From: an uncultured Fibrobacterota bacterium | Lineage (GTDB): Bacteria; Fibrobacterota; Chitinivibrionia; Chitinivibrionales; Chitinispirillaceae | Reading direction: 5' to 3' | Assembly (NCBI GenBank): GCA_903888815.1 | Contig: CAISVC010000345.1 | Span: 1-5,962, forward strand | DNA length: 5,962 nucleotides | Part shown: in pieces, positions 1-5,473 of the stretch | Layout of the letters: every line of letters starts with the position of its first letter | Position numbering within the stretch: position 1 is the stretch's first letter | Position numbers and translations under genes: made by a program | Notes under the pieces: model-generated | What the model was told of the DNA's origin: nothing | Databases searched by the model: none | What the model saw: the letters and a program-made list of their open reading frames with translations, nothing else

Positions 1-1
1 G

Positions 2-475
2 CCGTACGGCACCTTTCCAGTTTTCCGGCCCGGAGGCGATTTGTATCTCGTCAATTTACAATCAGGGCAATACCGCAAACTGGAGGTGAACAGCGGCGCG
101 CCGGAGAGCTTTCATTCGTGGTCGAGCAACGGCAGATGGTTCGTGTTCGCCAGCAAACGGATCGACGGTATAAGTGCGCGACTGTATTTCAGCCATGTGG
201 ATTCAAACGGCATTGCCTCAAAGCCGTTCCTGCTGCCCCAGAAAAATCCGCACTTTTACTCCTCTTTTCTCAAAACATATAACCTGCCGGAGCTGATCGC
301 AAAGCCCGTACATATTTCTCCACAGAACTTAGTACGGGTTTTTTACGACAATGCCCATATGCTTAACGCGCGGCTGGACCCGAAGGTGAAGGAGCAGCTC
401 GCGCTTCAGAAAAGCAGGGAACCCCGGGAAACCGCCGCTCCTGAAACCTGGCGGCAGCAGCCGAGCACCCATTGA
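2..475 (+). CDS. PD40 (TolB-like beta-propeller) protein, 3' end only
   Basis: This is the C-terminal 157 residues of a protein whose start lies left of the window; the frame is open from base 2, so the TTG at 41 is an internal codon and not a start. It contains the last propeller blade of a PD40/WD40-like protein: a strand ending in LYLVNLQSG, then the block FHSWSSNGRWFVFASK (bases 110-157), then LYFSHVDSNG and a tail with NLPE. The same order and spacing occur in the minus-strand neighbour (WHSWSPNSRWLVFSSK, LTHIDENG, NLPE), with 11 of 16 residues identical in the central block, so the two are paralogs. Unlike the neighbour it has no TPR domain: after the propeller it ends within about 60 residues in a charged Gln/Arg/Pro-rich tail. 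Its stop is 23 bases from the stop of the convergent gene. By analogy with the paralog it is probably exported and may carry its own CXXCH site upstream, but neither can be seen here. The biochemical role is unknown. Confidence 0.85.
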   Translation, partial: PYGTFPVFRPGGDLYLVNLQSGQYRKLEVNSGAPESFHSWSSNGRWFVFASKRIDGISARLYFSHVDSNGIASKPFLLPQKNPHFYSSFLKTYNLPELIAKPVHISPQNLVRVFYDNAHMLNARLDPKVKEQLALQKSREPRETAAPETWRQQPSTH

Positions 476-498
476 ACGGCAGGGTGTGACTGCAGGTC

Positions 499-3303
499 TT
501 ACCTCTTTAATTCGACGATCCGTCTTTTGGCAAAAGCGTATTGCTCCGTCTGCGGAGAACCGTAGTGCATGGCCAGAGTATAGTTATTGACTGCGGAATC
601 CAGATTGCCCAGTTTTTCGAAGCATAATGCCTTGTTGAAATAGGCGCTGGGCTCTGCTGACGCCTTGGAAAGGACAAAATTAAAATCAGCAACCGCCTTT
701 GCGACTTCTCCGGCATACATGCAGGCAATCGCCCGCCGGTTAAAAAGCAGCGCATTCTGCGGGTCCTTTTTTATTTCCCGGTCAAGGTACGGAATGGCTT
801 CGGCATGCTTGTCCTTTGAAAAGTAAATATCACAGAGCGGTTCGATGGCCTTTTCATACGATTCCTTACTGTCGAGCGCTGCGATAAAATCCGCCAGTGC
901 CCGGTCCATATCCTGCTGCCGCTGGAGGCGGGTGTTGCCTCTGACGTAATACGTCATGCCATCACCGGGATTAATGGCGAGCGCCCGGTCCAGATCATTG
1001 AACGCCTGTTCAAATTCTTTTTTAACCGTATATGCTATGGCGCGGTTCCGGTAGAATTCGACTTTCGGCGTCAGGGCAATCGCCTCTGTAAAATTTGCGA
1101 TCGCCTCGTTGACCCTGTTCATGCCGTATAATACCGTTCCCCGGTTGTTGTACGCGTCCGTGAACGCCGTGTCAAGTTCCAGTGCCGTAGTATAATGAGC
1201 AAGCGCCTCATGCGGATGGCCCGACGCCTCCAGACACAGCCCGTAGTAATAATGGGTGACCGCGTTATTGGCATTGAGTCTCAGGGCGGTTTTAAAGTGC
1301 TCGATTGACTCGGGATATTTTTTGACGGCATACAGGAGCATGCCGGCGGTCGCATGAACCCAGTCATTTGCCGGATCGTGTTCGACCGCCTTCAATGACG
1401 CCTCCATGGCTTCGGCTATTTTCCCCTGTTTGGCAAAGACGAACGCGAGCGTCGAATAATTTTCGGCGTAGTCGGGTTTTAAGGCGACCGATTTCATTAT
1501 TTCCGCATAGGCGGAATCGACGTTCCCGCTGTCGAGCAGTTTTTTCCCTTTGTCAAAATGCATTTTATACTCCACCGCCGGCGTCACAATGGACGAGATG
1601 CCGCCGGGCGCCAGAGCGACAAATTCCGGCAGGTTCACGGCCCGGTTGACCGTGGTCGAGTTGGGAATGAGCACGGCGGGGCTGGCATCACCGTTTTCAT
1701 CGATGTGCGTCAGAAACATCTGGGTGAAAGGTGTAAAGGACTTTGAAGAAAATACCAGCCACCTGCTGTTCGGCGACCAGCTGTGCCACGAATTCATGAG
1801 CGGCAGGTTGCATTGCAGCCGGCGCGCCGTACCGCCTGTAGCAGGAATGATATACAGTCTGCTGTCGGGCCGCATGAGCAGTCCGTTATTCGCCTGGACG
1901 AAGACGATCCATTTCCCGTCAGGAGAATATTTTGGAAATGAGACGCTTTTTCCTGTATTGCTTGCTCCCGGCACCGGCTGCGGCGTGCCTCCTTTACCGC
2001 CGTTGAACGGTACCCTGTATAGATCGTACTTGATCTGTGTTTCCCGCGGATCATTTGCATAGGTGGCCCTGGGGCCGCTGAACGCCGCCCGCGCCCCGGC
2101 ACGCAGGAAAGCAACCCATTGGCCGTCAGGGCTCCATACCGGGTTGCACTGCACGTACTCTTTATTGTCTGCGCCGGGGAGCGTGGATATTTTCCTCGTT
2201 TGCCGGTCATACCAGGCAATAAGGCCTCTCGTAGGATAAAAAGTCTGCAGAAACCTGAAGTCCATATAATTGACAACGTGGACTTCCTCGTCAACCGCCG
2301 ATACCACATAGCGCCCGTCAGGCGACACGCGGGAGAAAAGGCCGAAGGTATTTTTTTCTCGGTTGAACTTGTTCCACGAAAATACATCCGATTGCCGGAT
2401 TAAAATCCGCTGCGCGGTCGGGACCAGCGCATAGGCGCCTTTGTCCCCCGCCGGACCGTCCATGTCCATGCCCAGCGTTCTGCCGTCCGAAGAAAAGGAG
2501 TGGCAGTTGATGCAGGTGGGCATGTGCTTCATGACCACAGGCGCCGAAGGTTTGGAAATATCCCGGAGCCGCCATGCAATAAGCGGGACCGCATCCTGGG
2601 AAAGCGGCTGAATCACGCCGTTCGGGTTTCTCGCCGGCATGAGCGGAACGTCACGGTAAAAAACCGGAGCGCCTATCGGGTCCCTTGATGTCCGTATGGT
2701 CACGCTGCCGCGCGAAACCAGTGTCCGCGTGCCGGCACCGGCACCGCCAGGTGCCTGTGCAATGCCGTAAACATCGATGCGCGCGGCGCGCCCGCTCGAT
2801 TTTTCCTTGATCACACGCCATAGAGCGCTGTCAGGCGTCCATGCGCGGGCGCTCTTCTGATAGGGAATTTCCTCCCATTTATTGTTGTCGCGTATGCATT
2901 CGGAATCAAGCTGTCCGGCCGCTCTGCGCTGTCCGTCGGTTAATGCATAAATGCGGGCCGCGCTCGAATCGAATGCAATCGCCACCATCCAAGCACGGGT
3001 GTCAGCGGACTGGTCGTGCCACAGAAAAGCGGGGGCCACGATTTCCGGCGGGAATATGCTGCCATCGAAAGGATAATCCACCGTGACACGGCGATTTGAC
3101 TTGCTATCGTTTATTCTGCCGGCAAGCTCCTGCAACAGCCGCAGGGCTGTTTTAGTACCCTGCGATTTCTGAACCGCATTACCCTTATAATAGAGAACTG
3201 TTGAAATTTCTTCTTTGTGAAGGCTGCCGCAGGAAAACACCACTATCGCCAGCGACAGAAAGGCCAAACGGCCGGACGAATGCCTTGTATAACTTCTCAT
3301 CAT
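499..3303 (-). CDS. Lipoprotein with CXXCH heme-type motif, PD40 propeller and TPR domains
   Basis: This is a complete 934-residue protein. Residues 1-24 form a signal peptide (Arg/His-rich start, hydrophobic LAFLSLAIVV) ending in a lipobox VFS-C with Cys25; Gly26 does not suggest inner-membrane retention. Residues about 73-205 look like a beta-rich sandwich domain beginning DYPFDGSIFPPEIVAPAFLW. Residues 264-268 are CINCH, the attachment motif for a c-type heme, inside HMPTCINCHSFSSDG followed by GMDMDGP and DKGAY; I recall this extended pattern from PD40/TPR proteins of Bacteroidota-like bacteria, but cannot check it here. Four PD40 repeats follow, marked by SPDGRYVVSA (327), SPDGQWVAFL (391), SPDGKWIVFV (460) and SPNSRWLVFS (510). 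From about residue 578 to the end there are some ten TPRs of roughly 34 residues, with typical A-x-x-x-Y/N-x-x-A and LNP/DP endings. Two ATGs stand in tandem (3301-3303, 3298-3300) without a recognisable Shine-Dalgarno sequence, so either could be the start. A role as a periplasmic scaffold or redox-linked sensor is inference; the function is unknown. Confidence 0.93.
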   Translation of the reverse strand: MMRSYTRHSSGRLAFLSLAIVVFSCGSLHKEEISTVLYYKGNAVQKSQGTKTALRLLQELAGRINDSKSNRRVTVDYPFDGSIFPPEIVAPAFLWHDQSADTRAWMVAIAFDSSAARIYALTDGQRRAAGQLDSECIRDNNKWEEIPYQKSARAWTPDSALWRVIKEKSSGRAARIDVYGIAQAPGGAGAGTRTLVSRGSVTIRTSRDPIGAPVFYRDVPLMPARNPNGVIQPLSQDAVPLIAWRLRDISKPSAPVVMKHMPTCINCHSFSSDGRTLGMDMDGPAGDKGAYALVPTAQRILIRQSDVFSWNKFNREKNTFGLFSRVSPDGRYVVSAVDEEVHVVNYMDFRFLQTFYPTRGLIAWYDRQTRKISTLPGADNKEYVQCNPVWSPDGQWVAFLRAGARAAFSGPRATYANDPRETQIKYDLYRVPFNGGKGGTPQPVPGASNTGKSVSFPKYSPDGKWIVFVQANNGLLMRPDSRLYIIPATGGTARRLQCNLPLMNSWHSWSPNSRWLVFSSKSFTPFTQMFLTHIDENGDASPAVLIPNSTTVNRAVNLPEFVALAPGGISSIVTPAVEYKMHFDKGKKLLDSGNVDSAYAEIMKSVALKPDYAENYSTLAFVFAKQGKIAEAMEASLKAVEHDPANDWVHATAGMLLYAVKKYPESIEHFKTALRLNANNAVTHYYYGLCLEASGHPHEALAHYTTALELDTAFTDAYNNRGTVLYGMNRVNEAIANFTEAIALTPKVEFYRNRAIAYTVKKEFEQAFNDLDRALAINPGDGMTYYVRGNTRLQRQQDMDRALADFIAALDSKESYEKAIEPLCDIYFSKDKHAEAIPYLDREIKKDPQNALLFNRRAIACMYAGEVAKAVADFNFVLSKASAEPSAYFNKALCFEKLGNLDSAVNNYTLAMHYGSPQTEQYAFAKRRIVELKR
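2500..2514 (-). other. c-type heme attachment motif CINCH within the 934-residue lipoprotein
   Basis: Read on the minus strand, the codons TGC ATC AAC TGC CAC give Cys264-Ile-Asn-Cys267-His268. CXXCH is the canonical covalent heme c site, and the protein carries an export signal, so the motif would face the compartment where cytochrome c maturation occurs. Nearby Met261 and His260, and Met279 and Met281, are possible sixth ligands, but this is speculation. A metal-binding or chance occurrence cannot be excluded from sequence alone, although the surrounding residues look like a conserved block and not a random loop. Confidence 0.7.
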
Positions 3304-3340
3304 AATAAAAATAACTGATATGTTTTGTAATGAAGGCGAT

Positions 3341-3375
3341 AAAAAACCCCTGAATTCATTTCGGGAATTCAGGGG
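3341..3375 (-). terminator. Rho-independent terminator after the small lipoprotein gene
   Basis: On the plus strand CCCCTGAATTC (3347-3357) and GAATTCAGGGG (3365-3375) form a perfect 11-bp stem with a 7-base loop (ATTTCGG). The run of six A at 3341-3346 becomes six U at the end of a minus-strand transcript, so the terminator works for genes read right to left. It lies 43 bases past the stop of the small lipoprotein gene and ends the right-hand transcription unit. It also lies only 37 bases before the start of the 934-residue lipoprotein gene, which must therefore depend on its own promoter or on read-through. No such run of U follows the stem in the plus direction. Confidence 0.92.
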
Positions 3376-3418
3376 GAATGATAATTTAATGATTTGCTTT
3401 AAGCATTCTGAAACTGAA

Positions 3419-3931
3419 CTATTGCTTCCTTAAATAAAATGTAAAGAATTCAGCTGGATCTTTGAAGTTTGGAATATAAGCACGCCACGTCGTACCGGTG
3501 ATATCAATTTTCATCGTGAACGGAGCAGGACAATCGAGATAATCCGGTGCACCACCCGTGCACGGACCCCATGTTCCAGTACCGAAATCGTATTTATAAC
3601 AGGAGTCAATTCCAGTGCTCGAAGAAAAGGAGACGGAATCACCCGCCGCATTCTTTGTCCATGTTCCGACGACCCTAGAAGAATCAGCGATGACTCCGCT
3701 CGACCCGAATTCAGCATTCCCGCGGATCAAAGTATACCTTGTTTCGGTTATCCTCAAGGTGATGCCGAAAGTATCGGGATATTGTGCCCCTATGTTTTGT
3801 CGTATGGTGTCCCCTACCCATACGCCGATAATTTTATCCGGTTCCGGGTTCGACGGATTGCTGCAGAAAACCATCAAACCATACGCACCTGCAATCACAA
3901 CGCCAGAAAAAACAAGAACCTTTTTAAGCAT
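3419..3931 (-). CDS. Small lipocalin-like lipoprotein, function unknown
   Basis: This is a complete 170-residue protein with an excellent Shine-Dalgarno sequence (AAAGGAGG, spacing 4) in front of its ATG. It starts MLKK followed by a hydrophobic segment and Cys23 in LMVFCSNPSNPEP; the Ser/Asn/Pro linker after the cysteine is typical of lipoproteins, but Phe at position -1 is unusual for a lipobox, so lipidation is likely but not certain. The mature part is almost all predicted beta strand: GVWVGD near the start, FGITLRITETRYTLI, a G-T-W turn near residues 89-92, DSVSFSSS, FTMKIDITGTTWRAYI and FFTFYLRKQ at the very end. A GxW motif close to the N-terminus with alternating strands resembles small lipocalin-like barrels. 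Cys111, Cys124 and Cys134 lie in a Gly/Pro-rich loop and could form a disulphide. I do not recognise a specific family. It follows the GH29 gene by 103 bases and is followed by a terminator. Confidence 0.85.
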   Translation of the reverse strand: MLKKVLVFSGVVIAGAYGLMVFCSNPSNPEPDKIIGVWVGDTIRQNIGAQYPDTFGITLRITETRYTLIRGNAEFGSSGVIADSSRVVGTWTKNAAGDSVSFSSSTGIDSCYKYDFGTGTWGPCTGGAPDYLDCPAPFTMKIDITGTTWRAYIPNFKDPAEFFTFYLRKQ

Positions 3932-3935
3932 AAAA

Positions 3936-3943
3936 CCTCCTTT
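3936..3943 (-). promoter_or_regulatory. Ribosome binding site of the small lipoprotein gene
   Basis: The minus strand reads AAAGGAGG, then TTTT, then ATG. This near-perfect match to the anti-Shine-Dalgarno sequence fixes the start of the 170-residue protein at 3931. It also shows that the organism uses classical Shine-Dalgarno initiation. Confidence 0.85.
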
Positions 3944-3972
3944 AGGAATTTTTGAAATATGAAAATGGTTTC

Positions 3973-3992
3973 TATAGCTATAATCAGATTAT
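3973..3992. repeat. Two overlapping palindromes in the gap before the small lipoprotein gene
   Basis: TATAGCTATA (3973-3982) is a perfect 10-base palindrome, and ATAATC-A-GATTAT (3980-3992) is a perfect 6+6 inverted repeat around one base. They share three bases, and the second overlaps the -10-like hexamer CATAAT. An operator for a dimeric regulator would look like this, but the AT-rich composition makes chance symmetry fairly likely. No U-run follows, so it is not a terminator. Confidence 0.35.
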
Positions 3993-4016
3993 GCCTTTTG
4001 GATATGTTATATTCCA
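3988..4016 (-). promoter_or_regulatory. Weak sigma-70-like promoter candidate before the small lipoprotein gene
   Basis: On the minus strand TGGAAT (4011-4016) and CATAAT (3988-3993) are separated by 17 bases. The second hexamer matches the -10 consensus at five of six positions, the first matches the -35 consensus at only three of six. The placement, inside a 103-base AT-rich gap and ahead of a strong ribosome binding site, is suitable for a private promoter of the small lipoprotein gene. Such matches arise often by chance in AT-rich DNA. Confidence 0.25.
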
Positions 4017-4034
4017 CCCTCCTTTACAAAATTA

Positions 4035-5429
4035 TTATTGCTGAATAATTCCCTGCGCTATGACGGCTGCTCCAATTTCCTGCATTAGCTGCACTTGACA
4101 CTGCGGAATCAATCCGGTGGTATCGGGCGTCAAATCCAGCAGATAGGTCGCATTTCTGCTGTTAGCCCTCACAATATTTTCCGTTACGGTCTGCACGCTC
4201 AACAACGCACACTCATCCTGAGGATGCCAGAACCAGCATTTATCCGACCTGAGGGGTTCGTTGCCTTCCGCAGCGTAGGTATTTCCCAAAAGAGGCGGCC
4301 CATCAATGGGGATTTCATACTGCGCGACCTCGCTGTTATAATAGGAAAAGCGGTGATTATTCTCGGATATTATCGTATTGTGTCCCAGGCTGTCATTAAG
4401 GTGGTGTACGAGATTCGCAATCGTGTCATAAGGTATTTGACCATAACCTACCCGCCAGCCCCAGCCATCAAACCAGATTACCTTGATATCGCCATAATTG
4501 GTAAGGAGCTCTCTTATTTGGGCTTTTACAAAAGGCAAGGTCGCCGGATTGGTCCTATCCCAGATTGAAAAGTAAAAACCTGGTTGCATACCCCGGGAGC
4601 GCACTGAATCGACGAATTCCCTGCAGATGTCACGTTGGCCGTGCTGTTGATACCAGGAGGACTGTGCGATGCTATGAGGTCTACCCGCTGTCCACGGCGC
4701 CTGTGATGGCCAGAGACAGAAACCTCCATGGTGCTTTGTCGTCATGACGACGTATCTGCAATGCGCGGACTTTGCCACATCAGCCCATTGCCCCAGATTC
4801 AATGAATCGGGACGAAATAGATTTTCATCTTCGCCCCCCAACTCCCACTCTCCCATAGGGGTGTTATAGGGTTGACGGGCATACGTGGTCATACTGAAAT
4901 GAATGAACATCCCGAATTGCTGGGCCACATATGCGATCTGACGTTTGATTACTGAAGAATCTATTTTTGTCGTGAAAGACCATTTTGGTGACCACGCTTC
5001 CCCGCCAATACCTTTTGCATTAACCACCCAGTAATACGTTGTATTGTACGATAACGGAGTCGTGATCGTTTTCGATGTGTCGGTGTTACTGGAAGTTGAA
5101 TCGTCTGCTATAATACTGCTGTTATTGAATTTCGGAGTCGTCGAAAGCACTATGCGATATTTTACAGCCCCGGTATTCATATTCCATGAAAGAACCGGAA
5201 GTAGCGATTCACCGGTTGCGCCATTGGATGGAAATATCAGAACCGGTATTAACGATACATCTGTTGTTCTCATTACCATGGTGTCCGGTATTTCTACAAC
5301 CCCGATAGTATCATATCCCGACTCTCCTGCTGAACCGAACGGAGATTTACAACTGGTCACCATACTGCCGCCCATGAGCAGTAATGTTACGAATAAGGCT
5401 CCTGCAATGCTTATGCTTCTCATGCTCAT
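4035..5429 (-). CDS. Lipoprotein with FN3-like and GH29 alpha-L-fucosidase-like domains
   Basis: This complete 464-residue protein has a signal peptide (ISIAGALFVTLLLMGGSM) and lipobox VTS-C with Cys27. Residues about 60-155 form an FN3-like module (FPSNGATG, PVLSWN, YRIVLSTTP, TTYYWVVNAKG, WSFTT). From residue 165 on the protein matches GH29: FGMFIHF with His177, TKHHGGFCLW with His233-His234, and VIWFDGWG with Asp321 as the expected catalytic nucleophile (codon 4467-4469). Glu391 before KCWFW sits where GH29 enzymes of the GH29-B type carry the acid/base residue; Glu372 and Glu388 are alternatives. The end, NATYLLDLTPDTTGLIP, corresponds to the usual NLLLNVGP-x-x-DG-x-IP motif, after which the C-terminal beta-sandwich common in this family is absent. 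GH29 enzymes release alpha-linked L-fucose by a retaining mechanism. Gly235 replaces the acidic residue of the usual KHHDGF/KHHEGF. Start: AAAGGA lies before ATG 5429, but the ATG six bases on (5421-5423) is also possible. Substrate is unknown. Confidence 0.9.
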   Translation of the reverse strand: MSMRSISIAGALFVTLLLMGGSMVTSCKSPFGSAGESGYDTIGVVEIPDTMVMRTTDVSLIPVLIFPSNGATGESLLPVLSWNMNTGAVKYRIVLSTTPKFNNSSIIADDSTSSNTDTSKTITTPLSYNTTYYWVVNAKGIGGEAWSPKWSFTTKIDSSVIKRQIAYVAQQFGMFIHFSMTTYARQPYNTPMGEWELGGEDENLFRPDSLNLGQWADVAKSAHCRYVVMTTKHHGGFCLWPSQAPWTAGRPHSIAQSSWYQQHGQRDICREFVDSVRSRGMQPGFYFSIWDRTNPATLPFVKAQIRELLTNYGDIKVIWFDGWGWRVGYGQIPYDTIANLVHHLNDSLGHNTIISENNHRFSYYNSEVAQYEIPIDGPPLLGNTYAAEGNEPLRSDKCWFWHPQDECALLSVQTVTENIVRANSRNATYLLDLTPDTTGLIPQCQVQLMQEIGAAVIAQGIIQQ

Positions 5430-5432
5430 ATT

Positions 5433-5438
5433 TCCTTT
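5433..5438 (-). promoter_or_regulatory. Ribosome binding site of the GH29 lipoprotein gene
   Basis: The minus strand reads AAAGGA, ending three bases before the ATG at 5427-5429 and nine bases before the second ATG at 5421-5423. Both spacings are workable, so the site supports this gene start region without deciding between the two methionines. Confidence 0.6.
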
Positions 5439-5473
5439 AAGAAATTTCGATTGGTTACCGTTTAAACGTCCGT

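Larger units (their letters stand above)
3895..4017 (-). other. Unused Shine-Dalgarno sequence with possible 40-codon leader frame
   Basis: Right after the stop of the GH29 gene, the minus strand has a second AAAGGAGG (4018-4025) identical to the one serving the small lipoprotein gene. The only start codon nearby is the GTG at 4015-4017, which touches the Shine-Dalgarno sequence with no spacer, a poor arrangement. The frame runs 40 codons, overlaps the first 37 bases of the small lipoprotein gene in another frame and stops at 3895-3897. The predicted peptide is hydrophobic with basic residues and resembles nothing I recognise. It may be a leader peptide, a remnant of a lost gene start, or chance. 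I do not call it a gene. Confidence 0.2.

Noticed and set aside
466..486. Hairpin CACCC/GGGTG at the junction of the two convergent genes as a bidirectional terminator
   Set aside because: The stem is only 5 bp with an 11-base loop and there is no T-run on either side.
499..1572. Periodic similarity in the 3' part of the large gene as a DNA-level tandem repeat
   Set aside because: The periodicity is at protein level (34-residue TPRs); the nucleotide sequences of the units have diverged and show no tandem DNA repeat.
1368..2062. Overlapping plus-strand open frames inside the large minus-strand lipoprotein gene (1368-1649, 1550-2062, 2119-2403 and others)
   Set aside because: They lie opposite clear PD40 and TPR codons, are rich in Arg, Pro and Cys as expected from antisense reading of GC-rich DNA, and show no domain or ribosome binding site.
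2736..2757. GC-rich short repeat (GCCGGCACCGGCACCG-like) as a possible regulatory or recombination site
   Set aside because: It encodes a Gly/Ala-rich loop (residues about 183-191) of the large lipoprotein in frame, which explains the repeat.
3615..3962. Plus-strand 115-codon frame opposite the small lipoprotein gene, and plus-strand frames at 4095-4568 and 5044-5559
   Set aside because: The opposite strand has signal peptides, ribosome binding sites and recognisable domains; these frames show none of these and are shadows.
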